NCBI GenBank assembly: GCA_023259115.1
Contig: JAHFQW010000008.1
Coordinates: forward strand, 1 to 60,308
Direction: 5' to 3'
Source of the DNA: an archaeon
Lineage (GTDB): Archaea; Nanobdellota; Nanobdellia; Woesearchaeales; GW2011-AR9
Length of the DNA: 60,308 bases
Position numbers and translations under genes: made by a program. Within the stretch, counting starts at the first letter, position 1. The number at the start of each line of letters is the position of its first letter. Of the stretch, positions 8,795 to 17,359 are shown piece by piece. The notes beneath the pieces were generated by a model. The model searched no databases. It was given only the letters and a program-made list of their open reading frames with translations, and had not been told where the DNA came from.

Positions 8795-9562
8795 CTAATA
8801 CACATTCATCACTTTTCTCAAGCCAATACTAAACCCAATCGAGAACACAATATACCACGCCAGCCATCCCGGATACCATCCAAACAAATTAAACGTATTG
8901 CCCAGTGGTCTCAACTTATTATAATTGATTTTAATCTGCTCAATATCTGAATGATCAAACAATGTAAACGCATCCGCCGTTTCCAATCTGGTTGAGACTA
9001 ATATCATCTTACTCTGCACAACATCAGCTTGTTTTATTGTAATGGTATGCTCCCCCTCTGTTGCACTACGCAATGACCATATCGCTTCTTTACCTTTAAT
9101 CTCTTGTTCCACCCCATTAAGTACCTCTGTTTTATCATCAACTACAATCATCACTTTGCCCGTAATCCCCTCTTTAAACACACCTGTAACACTATACGAC
9201 TCATGTGGAAAAATCGGTTCAAACGCCATATGTCCCGCCATCCAGCCAAAAATAATCAAAATAGGAATCATCGTAAATAACGTTGGCTTCAGGGAATGCT
9301 TCATATATTCAAAATTCGTTGCCATCGCTTCTTTTTGAATTTTCATCATCTCTTCAGGTTTATCACGTACCGCCTTCATCTTATCTTGAAAATCTTTTTG
9401 CGCCTCCTTCAATCGCTTCATTTCCACCTGATTACTCAAATACTTATACGCAATCGTCACAATAAACGTAATAAGAAGCGAAAACACTAAAATTCCTAAA
9501 AACGGACTCTTATTTAACAGAGGTAAAAACACCGGATTAAATACTGGATCTAAAAATGCCAT
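8795..9562 (-). CDS. DUF106/EMC3-type membrane insertase (archaeal YidC/Oxa1-like)
   Basis: 255 aa. The N-terminal transmembrane helix (FLGILVFSLLITFIVTIAY), a charged coiled-coil hairpin (QVEMKRLKEAQKDFQDKMKAVRDKPEEMMKIQKEAM), and two or more following helices (LKPTLFTMIPILIIFGWMAGHM; a C-terminal one near LAWYIVFSIGFSIGL) match the archaeal DUF106 family, related to EMC3, TMCO1 and YidC. These insert membrane proteins together with SecY. Between helices 2 and 3 lies an extra ~110-residue extracytoplasmic domain. DUF106 genes normally lie just after secY; here it is about 9 kb away beside eL34. Confidence 0.85.
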   Translation of the reverse strand: MAFLDPVFNPVFLPLLNKSPFLGILVFSLLITFIVTIAYKYLSNQVEMKRLKEAQKDFQDKMKAVRDKPEEMMKIQKEAMATNFEYMKHSLKPTLFTMIPILIIFGWMAGHMAFEPIFPHESYSVTGVFKEGITGKVMIVVDDKTEVLNGVEQEIKGKEAIWSLRSATEGEHTITIKQADVVQSKMILVSTRLETADAFTLFDHSDIEQIKINYNKLRPLGNTFNLFGWYPGWLAWYIVFSIGFSIGLRKVMNVY

Positions 9563-9667
9563 TAAAAATCATTTTGAGCTAATTCTTTATAAAACTAATG
9601 GAAAAGAACACATTCACTTCCTAACCGCTCTACAGTTTAACCAGTCTATATACTCTCTTAGCGAAAA

Positions 9668-9675
9668 TTATAAAT
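9668..9675 (+). promoter_or_regulatory. TATA-like box for the 81-aa gene
   Basis: TTATAAAT lies about 27 bases before the ATG at 9699, so the transcript would start at or near the start codon (leaderless). Confidence 0.5.
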
Positions 9676-9698
9676 ATCCCAACCTCCCCATATAAATT

Positions 9699-9944
9699 AT
9701 GAGCACGCAGCTTACTCTACAAGATGGCACAGAATTCTCTATAAGATATTGTGCATCAAACCGCCCTGTAATATACGGTTTTCAAAAAAGCGAATTAGAA
9801 AAACTTCTTGCCACAAAAGATACCGATCTCGTTATGTTCAATGGAAAAGAGATGCCCTACGCTCAAGCATCCCAACAACTCGGCCCCATTGCCGCATATG
9901 TCCCCAACCCAGGAGATTATCTCAAAATTTCTAACATTCTATAA
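9699..9944 (+). CDS. Small hypothetical protein
   Basis: 81 aa, unrecognised. The sequence is globular rather than low-complexity (mixed strands and helices, YIGFQK- and VPNPGDYL-like segments), with no Cys pairs, signal peptide or membrane helix. A well-placed TATA-like box makes it likely to be a real gene. It lies between two minus-strand genes and converges with the tandem Lrp regulator 48 bp downstream. Confidence 0.55.
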   Translation: MSTQLTLQDGTEFSIRYCASNRPVIYGFQKSELEKLLATKDTDLVMFNGKEMPYAQASQQLGPIAAYVPNPGDYLKISNIL

Positions 9945-9992
9945 ACCGATAAAACTCATCATAATAAAGAAATATCTACAACGACAAACACC

Positions 9993-10991
9993 TCATTTCT
10001 CCTCTTTTCCACATCCTTCAAACACATACCCTGGCAAATACGCCTTCTTAAAATATTGATAGAACTCAATCATATTAAAATCCGCAATCAAATCTTTATA
10101 CTGCTCACGCAACTCCACAATAATCGCCCGCACCCGTATTTTATCAAACGCCTCGATATCAATTTCCATATCCCAATCTCCCACCGTCTTACTCATCTGC
10201 ACAATCTCTTTTGTCAATAACAAATGCTTCAACAGCGCATCTTCTCGCTCACGGCTAAAATTATGTAGACGCAAAAATAATCGAAACTTCTCAATACCTA
10301 ACTGATGCGTGTTCAATAAAAACTTAAACCCCTTCACCACTTTCTTCTTCTGCAACTCTTGCACCGCACTCTTCACCGTTCGAATATTCATATCTGTGAG
10401 CTGTGCCAGTGTCTTCATTCTCGACGTAGGATGCTCAACTAAACTACGTACAACCCTCATCTCTTGCCCAGAAAACTGCTGCACCAATCTATCTCCCCCA
10501 ACAATTCTCTCATGTTCTGTTACCAACACGCGCGAACCATCTTGCAAAAGATACATCTTAGGATACACATGCGTTACCACATTGAGCAAAATTTTATACG
10601 TATTTAGCGTCGGAATCACACTTGCAATCTTCTTCAACTCTTTGTTAAACCTCGACGCATTAGGAGCACCAATTTCAATTGCAAAATCAAATTCCCCGCT
10701 CAATTCATACATCGCCATCACATAAGGATTCTCTTTTAACGTCTTAATAATCTCAACCTTATCCGACTCGCCAATATATCCTCCTTTGAAATACACCCGA
10801 AACAACATCACCCCAAAATAAGAATAATCAACCACGGTATGCGGGCTAAACACCACCCCCTCTTCCTCTAATACATCTAAAGAATACTTTAACCGCTGCG
10901 AACTTTTCTGTAATATTCCTGCCGCCTCTTTAATCTTCAGCCGCGCATTCTCCGTGTACAAATATACCAATTCCCTATCCACCGAGCCCAT
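9993..10991 (-). CDS. Tandem Lrp/AsnC-type transcriptional regulator
   Basis: 332 aa that read as two Lrp units in one chain. Unit 1 (about residues 1-150) has a winged helix (RLKIKEAAGILQKSSQRLKYSLDVLEEEGV) and an AsnC-type ligand-binding domain (YVMAMYELSGEFDFAIEIGA). Unit 2 (about 170-325) repeats this with QEMRVVRSLVEHPTSRMKTLAQLTDMNIRTVKSAVQELQKKKVV and IVQMSKTVGDWDMEIDIEA. Normal Lrp proteins have one unit of about 150 aa and form dimers or octamers; a fused pair could act as an internal dimer. It is divergent from the 281-aa gene at 11098, and the 106-bp spacer holds promoters for both. Confidence 0.8.
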   Translation of the reverse strand: MGSVDRELVYLYTENARLKIKEAAGILQKSSQRLKYSLDVLEEEGVVFSPHTVVDYSYFGVMLFRVYFKGGYIGESDKVEIIKTLKENPYVMAMYELSGEFDFAIEIGAPNASRFNKELKKIASVIPTLNTYKILLNVVTHVYPKMYLLQDGSRVLVTEHERIVGGDRLVQQFSGQEMRVVRSLVEHPTSRMKTLAQLTDMNIRTVKSAVQELQKKKVVKGFKFLLNTHQLGIEKFRLFLRLHNFSREREDALLKHLLLTKEIVQMSKTVGDWDMEIDIEAFDKIRVRAIIVELREQYKDLIADFNMIEFYQYFKKAYLPGYVFEGCGKEEK

Positions 10992-11066
10992 GTGATACCA
11001 ATAGTTTTATTTATTAATAAATCTTTCCAAAATAATGCTAAAAAATAAAAGAAACACTTCAAAAAC

Positions 11067-11076
11067 ATATAAATAG
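11067..11076 (+). promoter_or_regulatory. TATA-like box for the 281-aa gene
   Basis: ATATAAATAG lies about 27 bases before the ATG at 11098, giving a leaderless transcript. The same spacer also drives the divergent Lrp gene. Confidence 0.55.
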
Positions 11077-11097
11077 AATATCGCCTTCATAAAGCAC

Positions 11098-11943
11098 ATG
11101 TCACCTCAAGTCACTCATGACACCCTCTTTGATAGCCTCCTACGCTATCATGTGCACAACCTCAACGCGTCTCTTCCTTATATATCTAACGGTCAAATTC
11201 ACGGTCTAAATCTCGCTCCTCTTCTTGAAGGACAAAACGAAAACCCTTACTACAAAGGCCTACTATTAGTCTATGATGGAGAAACCATCCTCGACAAAGC
11301 CCGAGAAATTGTTCTACGTAAACAAACCGGCATTCGTGAATCAATCCATGTCCCAACCCTCGAGAGCTTCCTAGGTCATCTCTCCTCCCAACCCGACGAC
11401 GATGGTGTATTCTTATATAACACCGTCAACGGCACCATCACTAAAGTCAAAGGTGAACTCAAAAATCATGACCCTCATAACGAAACCGATTTAGATCAAT
11501 TATTACAACAAGCCCTCCCTGCAGATTTCCTCTCCACAAACGGCCGCATCCCTTCCTACGACGCCGGAAACAAAACCTCCATTGCCATGATGGTTCCTCG
11601 CCTTCTCCCTCAAGTCAAAACCGCCATCATCAAAAGAACCGCCTATGGCCATTTAGGCATGGGAAAATTAGCCGAATTTGGTCCAAATGGCCTCACCCAA
11701 GAATTATACTTTGAACACGATCCGACTCATCGAGGTCCCTACATCAACGAACAACAGCACATTATCGGTGTACATAAAGAATACCAGCCACAAAATAATG
11801 CTCCTCCTCAACTCAAAAAAGTATCTTATGTCTACACTAACTCAGATCAATCCATTCACTACGCCCCTCGCATCGTGTACAACACCCCCTCCTTACCCGT
11901 TGTGCCACGTGCTGGGGCGAGTGAATCTTTTATTACGGTGTAA
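11098..11943 (+). CDS. Unrecognised 281-aa protein whose 3' end is duplicated downstream
   Basis: I do not recognise a family. The protein is soluble, without signal peptide or Cys motifs. Visible blocks are a YYKGLLLVYDGETILDKAREIV segment, DGVFLYNTVNGTITKV, and a basic block VKTAIIKRTAYGHLGMGKLAEFG that could bind nucleotide or nucleic acid. The final 20 codons plus about 20 bp after the stop recur at 12711-12794, on the other side of the HEPN-MNT pair; the copy still translates as NTPSLPVVPRAG and ends in a stop. A TATA-like box about 27 bp upstream supports expression. Confidence 0.65.
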   Translation: MSPQVTHDTLFDSLLRYHVHNLNASLPYISNGQIHGLNLAPLLEGQNENPYYKGLLLVYDGETILDKAREIVLRKQTGIRESIHVPTLESFLGHLSSQPDDDGVFLYNTVNGTITKVKGELKNHDPHNETDLDQLLQQALPADFLSTNGRIPSYDAGNKTSIAMMVPRLLPQVKTAIIKRTAYGHLGMGKLAEFGPNGLTQELYFEHDPTHRGPYINEQQHIIGVHKEYQPQNNAPPQLKKVSYVYTNSDQSIHYAPRIVYNTPSLPVVPRAGASESFITV

Positions 11944-11960
11944 ATAATTCTCAAAGAAAA
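11879..11960 (+). repeat. Direct repeat copy 1 (3' end of the 281-aa gene)
   Basis: 82 bp covering the last codons and stop of the 281-aa gene. It matches 12711-12794 at all but about six bases plus a 2-base gap. The two copies flank the HEPN-MNT module. Confidence 0.9.
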
Positions 11961-11984
11961 TATTTTAACTCAGGTTAAACATAT

Positions 11985-12299
11985 TCAAACTTCCACACCT
12001 CGCTTTACTGCTTCTTGTACAATACCAAGCATCTGCTTCTTTTGTTCAAATTCTGCAGGAGTATAACATAAAATATCCATCGCCGCAGGTATTTCTCGTT
12101 TCAAACGATATATCTTTGCTCCTCTTTCCTCAAATTCCCATTGCGTAAACACCGGACTAATCAACAAAAAATCATAGTCGCTATCTTTTCTCGCAACACC
12201 TTTTGCCCGAGAACCAAATAGTATAATTCGACAAGGTGAAATAGTACCCCTAACTACTGCAACAAACTGTCGAACTACTTTATCTTTTCTTTTGTCCAC
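11985..12299 (-). CDS. mntA: MNT-type nucleotidyltransferase antitoxin
   Basis: 104-aa minimal nucleotidyltransferase. The signature G-S-R-A-K-G followed by DSDYDF (IILFGSRAKGVARKDSDYDFLLI) gives the metal-binding Asp pair, and MDILCY supplies the third Asp. In characterised pairs the MNT protein AMPylates a tyrosine of its HEPN toxin and silences it. The start is a GTG (12299) overlapping the HEPN gene end by 25 bp, which shows translational coupling. Toxin is first and antitoxin second in the operon. Confidence 0.88.
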   Translation of the reverse strand: MDKRKDKVVRQFVAVVRGTISPCRIILFGSRAKGVARKDSDYDFLLISPVFTQWEFEERGAKIYRLKREIPAAMDILCYTPAEFEQKKQMLGIVQEAVKRGVEV

Positions 12300-12655
12300 T
12301 GTAGGATCACCCTCGCTTCGGCTATATGTATACGTGCTTTCTTTTGATCATAAAATTTTGCAGGGATTTCCGGTGCAGCACCAGGATAACGAGAGGAAAA
12401 ATAAGTAACTGTTAATTTTTCAGCCAAAGAATATACTTCACTTGGAGCACCCACTAGACGCCCCAACTCTACTAAATCATGAACTTTTGGAGGTAAATTT
12501 CCAGTTATAGAAATGAACAATGCTTTTAGCGCTTTTTCTGCACACTGTTGCGCAAACACGACCGCCGCATAATAATCTTTACTTGTAAAACAATGTCGTG
12601 CCGTTTTAAAATCTGCAGTAGCCTGCTCCATCCACTGTTGCATATCATTCCTCAT
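12275..12655 (-). CDS. hepT: HEPN-domain toxin
   Basis: 126-aa all-helical HEPN protein: DFKTARHCFTSKDYYAAVVFAQQCAEKALKALF is the typical first hairpin and VHDLVELGRLVG the conserved HDL helix; SRYPGAAPE is the Tyr-Pro motif after it. The R-x4-6-H RNase motif of many HEPN toxins is not evident, so it may belong to the non-RNase subclass or use another site. ATGs at 12655 and 12643 are both possible; a GAGG lies between them in favour of the second. Pairs with the downstream MNT gene. Confidence 0.85.
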   Translation of the reverse strand: MRNDMQQWMEQATADFKTARHCFTSKDYYAAVVFAQQCAEKALKALFISITGNLPPKVHDLVELGRLVGAPSEVYSLAEKLTVTYFSSRYPGAAPEIPAKFYDQKKARIHIAEARVILQWTKEKIK

Positions 12656-12710
12656 TTATTATAAGAACATTTTGAAATATAAATAACTATCGTTCTTTGG
12701 TTTCACATTC

Positions 12711-12794
12711 ACAACACCCCCTCCTTACCCGTTGTGCCACGTGCTGGGGTGAGTGAATCTTCTATTACACTGTAAAAATAATTCTAAAAGAAAA
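12711..12794 (+). repeat. Direct repeat copy 2 (orphan 3' end of the 281-aa gene)
   Basis: 84 bp nearly identical to 11879-11960. In the same sense it encodes NTPSLPVVPRAGVSESSITL and a stop, but no gene body precedes it; the sequence upstream is the HEPN-MNT leader. It is therefore a relic of a duplicated gene end. Confidence 0.9.
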
Positions 12795-12802
12795 AAAAGA
12801 AA

Positions 12803-15800
12803 TTACTTCACCGCCGTGATGTAGAGCTGTGGCAGTTTCTGCTTCTGTGGATAGATTAAGAGCAACTCTTGAGGGTTATTAATAGGCTGTTTGTATACCA
12901 AAGCAGTGCCAAGAGAAGTATATCCATAACTGACATCTTGTTTGCCGTCTGGCATTTTTAATACTACACCAGAAAGTGAGGCTCGAACTTGTCCATCAGC
13001 TGTACCTGTGAGAGTTAATGTTATGTCCGATGGCTTAATCGAATCATAATTTTTTGTAGGGGCTGTTTGTGTGACAACAATTTTACTCTCATCCACTTTC
13101 TTAACGGTCCATACCGAACCATAGCCATCAGTATAACTCTCTTTGTCCGCTTTAAGAGCTATTTTACCTGCTCCTGTGGCAGAAGCAATAGGAGAGAGTA
13201 TTTTGTTATCATTGGCATCGTATAACTGCAAAGAATAATCTTTGACTGACGTTTTTATCAAACCAATTTCATGTGTTTTTTCAGAAGTGAGGCCTTTGTA
13301 TTCGATATCAAACAAGTTATCCATTAAGATTTGTTTTTCATCTCCTTTTGAAGTGATGGTATCTCTTAATGTCTTACCCACACCCACAAAATAATTGTCT
13401 TGTGCCGTCATATTGACATCGATAAAATTAAGCGAGACTTTCCCATTATTCTCAACACCTGAAATAATCACCGCTGTCCCATCAATATCTTCCGAATCAA
13501 CTTTTAAATTATACATTGCTTTGTTATCCGTGATATCATTATCACGAAACTCCACGAGATGATTTCCTCTATCTAACAACAGAATAATGCTCTTTGGAAT
13601 ACCTTTTCCATTTGTACCCTCTCTCCTTGCAGAAATGACATTGTACGCTTCACCAAGTATATTTAATTTTGTACCGTTAAAGTCATTCAAATACACTCCT
13701 TGAGCATCACTCGCCCATTCATTGTTAGTTATATCAGAGCTGGCAGGAGTGGTAAATTCCATTCGATACCGTGCAATTTGCCTTCCTGAAGGGATATGGA
13801 AATAATCTGCATCAACGTTATCATTATCATTTCGATCATACTTGACAAGTTCGTTTGTTGTTTTTGCCTTAGTGTCACCCCAACTACTCGAATCAAAAAA
13901 CAGATGTTGCGTATATCCAAATGTTTGCTTCTTGGTGACCCAACCCCCATCATTGAGTGCGTTAAGTTGATCTTTACTCAAAGAAGGATAGATATCATGG
14001 ATATTTTCACCTCGTATCATGGAGCTAGATACATTGCTATTGGCCATCTCTAATTTATTATTTGGAGTTGATACTAGTACAGATTCACTATTATTTTGCC
14101 CATTATAATCCTTCCCGCAAGGGGGACCGGGTACTATTGACATTTTTCCTGAACACGCATCAAAAGTGTATGTTGTTGTTTTATAGAAAATACATTGCGA
14201 AATTGAAGTAGCTAGATTACAAGGACAATCTATCTTTGAATGAGTAATATATACCTCAGCTACAGTACCACTCATACTTTTAAATGAAATATCTAATAAT
14301 CCTGCCAGTAATACATTCTTATCATTGCCAGCGGTACTTATCACCTCGCTGAGCTTGCCACCCATAGGCACATAATAATCCTGTTGTGCCATCATATTTA
14401 TCTCAAGAGTGGAAATAGTTAAAGTTTCATTAGTGTCAGTGCCAGAAATGATTACTTTTGTTCCAGGTACATCTTTACCATCTAACTTAAGCGGATATGT
14501 TCCCGTATTATCGGTGATCTGATCATCGCGTAGTTCGATGACTTGCGCACCACTCTGTAACGTTAATTTGACACTTTGATCTGGACTTTTAGTATCAGGT
14601 CTTTCTGCAGAAATCACAGTATAGAGTTTTCCAAAAAGCGCTAAGCCTGTATTCATGAAATCATCCAAATACCCGCCATTGGTGTCAGTAGCTCCAGTCG
14701 AATCCGTTACAGAAGAATGAGCAGTGGTTATAAATTCCAACCTATATTTTGCAATTTGATGATCTTTTTGCACAAAGAAATAATCTCCGTTCATACCATT
14801 TTGATTAACAGATTTCACAAGTTCACTCGTACCAGATGCATCATCAAAAAATAAATATTGATGATACTTAAATATTGGTTGTTGATTTGTTACCCAAGCA
14901 CCATCTGCTAACGTCTCAAAATCATCTGCATCAATGAATGTACTTATGTCGCGTATAGTTTTTCCTTTCTCATACTGCTTTGTAGATGTACCAACTTTCC
15001 ACAGTGCATCTCCCCCTGAAGAAGCTGAACAGCCTGTGACTCCCTTTGGTTCCCCGCACACTCCTCCACTCCCCTTCCCATCCTTACATCCACCATCACA
15101 CTTGACAATCTCCGTACCGCCGGATTGGGTTTTATCATCAAAACAATAATATTCATACACATAATCAGAGGAATCTACTTTAATGCCTGCCGCAGAAGAA
15201 CCAACTGCTCCCTTGCTGCAAAAATCAGTAAACTGCTCGCCTTTGGGTGTGGTTAACGTCCCTTTGGTCCAATAGTCTTTACCATTATCAGAATCAATAC
15301 ACGATCCTTTCTTATATCCACCGCCACCACCGCCAGACGAAGAACTACTACTACCACTACCCCCAGAAGTACTAGGAGGCACACATTTCCCTTCTGCACA
15401 TTTCGCACTCGCGCCATACGACTCACTACATTTTAAATTGATAGAGGTATACTCATTATTATTACAAATCCCTTCAAATAAATACACCCCATCCTCAGAA
15501 CAATAATCTTCTTTGCCTTGTGGATACATAGCAGAAATAACTGTTCCTTTCGTTAAGAAATCTTGAGCATCCGAATCCGTACACGGCGGATTTCCCCCAT
15601 AGCCCGTTACAGGTTTTGATGTTGTGGGACAAACGCAAGAATCTTTTTGACCAACCCAGCCTTTTGCAGAACACTTCCAATTCTGTAAATCAGTACCACA
15701 TACAACTTGACCATCCGTTCCCGTCACAGGCGTTCCATCACACGTAGTTCCACCTGCACACGAAACCACTGCCAAAGAAATTGTTTTACTTTTAGCACAA

Positions 15801-16105
15801 TATTGCCATGCCGTTGTTTCTTTACTACCAGAAATATATGCCGGTTTACCATTCTTACTCACCGTCTTCGTCGCACACCACGGTTGTCCCGCACTATCAT
15901 ATTCGGTACATCCATCAAAAGGTCCTTGCAACTTCCCTGCTCCATCCTGATACCACCACTTTCCTGCCACACATCCTCCATCAGAAAACCCCGCAATCGC
16001 TTGACCAGCAAAACTAGTTTGTCCTTGACCGGGTTTACCACAACTAGAAACAACAAATAATAAACTAATAAGAACAACACTAAATACTAATTTCATCTTC
16101 ATCAT
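12803..16105 (-). CDS. Large surface lipoprotein with Cys-rich modules and two S-layer-like domains
   Basis: 1100 aa. A signal peptide (MKLVFSVVLISLLFVVSSCGK) with a lipobox-like VSSC places Cys22 as the lipid anchor. Residues about 42-105 contain FDGCTEYDSAGQPWCATK and WQYC, which resembles a fibronectin type II module. Two Cys-rich repeats follow (CTDSDAQDFLTKGT and CIDSDNGKDYWTKGT), split by a Ser/Gly linker. Two S-layer-like domains (about 375-640 and 700-965) share HxLFFD, QIAKYRLEF/QIARYRMEF and VIELRDDQITDN/LVEFRDNDITDN blocks. It probably coats or projects from the cell surface. The SD GAGGTG precedes the ATG; the promoter has a nearby G9 tract. Confidence 0.8.
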   Translation of the reverse strand: MMKMKLVFSVVLISLLFVVSSCGKPGQGQTSFAGQAIAGFSDGGCVAGKWWYQDGAGKLQGPFDGCTEYDSAGQPWCATKTVSKNGKPAYISGSKETTAWQYCAKSKTISLAVVSCAGGTTCDGTPVTGTDGQVVCGTDLQNWKCSAKGWVGQKDSCVCPTTSKPVTGYGGNPPCTDSDAQDFLTKGTVISAMYPQGKEDYCSEDGVYLFEGICNNNEYTSINLKCSESYGASAKCAEGKCVPPSTSGGSGSSSSSSGGGGGGYKKGSCIDSDNGKDYWTKGTLTTPKGEQFTDFCSKGAVGSSAAGIKVDSSDYVYEYYCFDDKTQSGGTEIVKCDGGCKDGKGSGGVCGEPKGVTGCSASSGGDALWKVGTSTKQYEKGKTIRDISTFIDADDFETLADGAWVTNQQPIFKYHQYLFFDDASGTSELVKSVNQNGMNGDYFFVQKDHQIAKYRLEFITTAHSSVTDSTGATDTNGGYLDDFMNTGLALFGKLYTVISAERPDTKSPDQSVKLTLQSGAQVIELRDDQITDNTGTYPLKLDGKDVPGTKVIISGTDTNETLTISTLEINMMAQQDYYVPMGGKLSEVISTAGNDKNVLLAGLLDISFKSMSGTVAEVYITHSKIDCPCNLATSISQCIFYKTTTYTFDACSGKMSIVPGPPCGKDYNGQNNSESVLVSTPNNKLEMANSNVSSSMIRGENIHDIYPSLSKDQLNALNDGGWVTKKQTFGYTQHLFFDSSSWGDTKAKTTNELVKYDRNDNDNVDADYFHIPSGRQIARYRMEFTTPASSDITNNEWASDAQGVYLNDFNGTKLNILGEAYNVISARREGTNGKGIPKSIILLLDRGNHLVEFRDNDITDNKAMYNLKVDSEDIDGTAVIISGVENNGKVSLNFIDVNMTAQDNYFVGVGKTLRDTITSKGDEKQILMDNLFDIEYKGLTSEKTHEIGLIKTSVKDYSLQLYDANDNKILSPIASATGAGKIALKADKESYTDGYGSVWTVKKVDESKIVVTQTAPTKNYDSIKPSDITLTLTGTADGQVRASLSGVVLKMPDGKQDVSYGYTSLGTALVYKQPINNPQELLLIYPQKQKLPQLYITAVK

Positions 16106-16148
16106 AACACACCTCTAATTATAATAATGAGATAAGAATTGTTTTCTT

Positions 16149-16174
16149 CTTTATAAATTTAAGCTCCCCCCCCC
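16149..16174 (-). promoter_or_regulatory. TATA box with adjacent poly-G tract for the surface lipoprotein
   Basis: Read on the minus strand: a G9 run (16174-16166), AGCTT, then AAATTTATAAAG (16160-16149). The TATA-like box would start transcription about 20-25 bases ahead of the ATG at 16105, leaving room for the GAGGTG site. Homopolymers of this length are prone to slippage, so the tract could vary in length and alter promoter strength. Confidence 0.55.
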
Positions 16175-16207
16175 GGTAGTAACAAAAAAAGAATAGAGAT
16201 AGTTTTC

Positions 16208-17140
16208 TTATTTCTTGTATCGGTAACTTCTAATTTGATCTATAATCAGGTCCAACATCTCAGTAATATAACTTTTATACTCATTTTTATCCGCTTTTTC
16301 GATAGCTCGGTAATATGGTTCTCTCTTTTCAAAAGGAATAAAGAACATAGGATAACCTTTCTTCAGTAAGATAAAATTCATTACGGCTCTGGAAGTTCGA
16401 CCATTTCCATCCTCAAATGGATGAATCCAGGCAATTTTAGCATGAATAATAGCCGCTAATTCAAAAGGATGGAGTTTGTTTTTATTGGTGTTGTACCATC
16501 CGAATAAATTAAGGAGATGCTTCTTAACCTCTTCGTGCTTAGGTGGAAGATGATTTGAACCCTGAATTTGCACATCAAAAAAACGCACACGTCCACTATA
16601 AACTACGCTTGTGTTTTTAGTTAAAATTCCATTTATTTTTTCTAAGAAGCGCTTGTTTAAGTCCCCTTTATACCATTTTAGGTATTCTAAACACTCCTTT
16701 CCGTTAAGGGCTTCATTATAATCTTCTGCTCTAACTCCAGAAGGAATGACTTTATCTTTTAGGATTAAAGCCGTTTGTCTTAAAGTTAATCTGTTACCTT
16801 CAATAGCATTAGTGTGATAGGTAAAACGAATAACAAAATCTTCATTCAGCTTTTCTCTAACACTTTTTGGGATTTGTTTAAGCCATTCTTTGTAGCTCTC
16901 TCTGAGATCCTGCAATGTTTCAGCGTCGTGTTCAGAAAGATAAGAATATTCTGATTTTTTAATGAATTGTTGTGATTCTACTTCAATTTTCTTGGTAAAT
17001 TGAGCAAGTTCCTCTGTAGTGGGTTGTTTATCCCCCAGATAAATACGCACTTTTTTCCATTTGTTGAGGCTTAAGCGGATGTTTTTAGTGAGGTAGAAAT
17101 ATTCTTTCTTATTGCGTTTGATGATTTCTACATAAGCCAT
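16208..17140 (-). CDS. Fic-domain protein (predicted AMP-transferase)
   Basis: 310 aa from the ATG at 17140; the track ORF adds 43 unlikely N-terminal residues. The Fic active-site motif HPFEDGNGRTSR is complete. Upstream, TNAIEGNRLTL matches the inhibitory (S/T)xxxE(G/N) helix located N-terminal to the Fic core, as in self-inhibited class II proteins. The N-terminal ~100 residues are basic and helical and may hold a regulatory domain. Fic proteins transfer AMP from ATP to target proteins. The gene is divergent from VapBC. Whether it acts as a toxin or a housekeeping modifier cannot be read from the sequence. Confidence 0.88.
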   Translation of the reverse strand: MAYVEIIKRNKKEYFYLTKNIRLSLNKWKKVRIYLGDKQPTTEELAQFTKKIEVESQQFIKKSEYSYLSEHDAETLQDLRESYKEWLKQIPKSVREKLNEDFVIRFTYHTNAIEGNRLTLRQTALILKDKVIPSGVRAEDYNEALNGKECLEYLKWYKGDLNKRFLEKINGILTKNTSVVYSGRVRFFDVQIQGSNHLPPKHEEVKKHLLNLFGWYNTNKNKLHPFELAAIIHAKIAWIHPFEDGNGRTSRAVMNFILLKKGYPMFFIPFEKREPYYRAIEKADKNEYKSYITEMLDLIIDQIRSYRYKK

Positions 17141-17359
17141 GTAGGGATGTATGGGCACATTATATTTAAATGTTTTGGTAAAATGGGGACATACAAATAA
17201 TCTTAAGCAAAGCCTCTTGAACCATATAGAATTATTGACTAATACTAAAAAGTCAAGGATAATTTCCAATTCTAAATTATTTAGAACGGGGAGTATCTAC
17301 GCGGATATTTACTAAAATAATTAGTAAAATTTATAAATACTAATAATATTACTAATAAA

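Noticed and set aside
17141-17269. 43-residue N-terminal extension of the Fic protein
   Set aside because: Hydrophobic and unlike Fic family N-termini; the ATG at 17140 gives a typical start.
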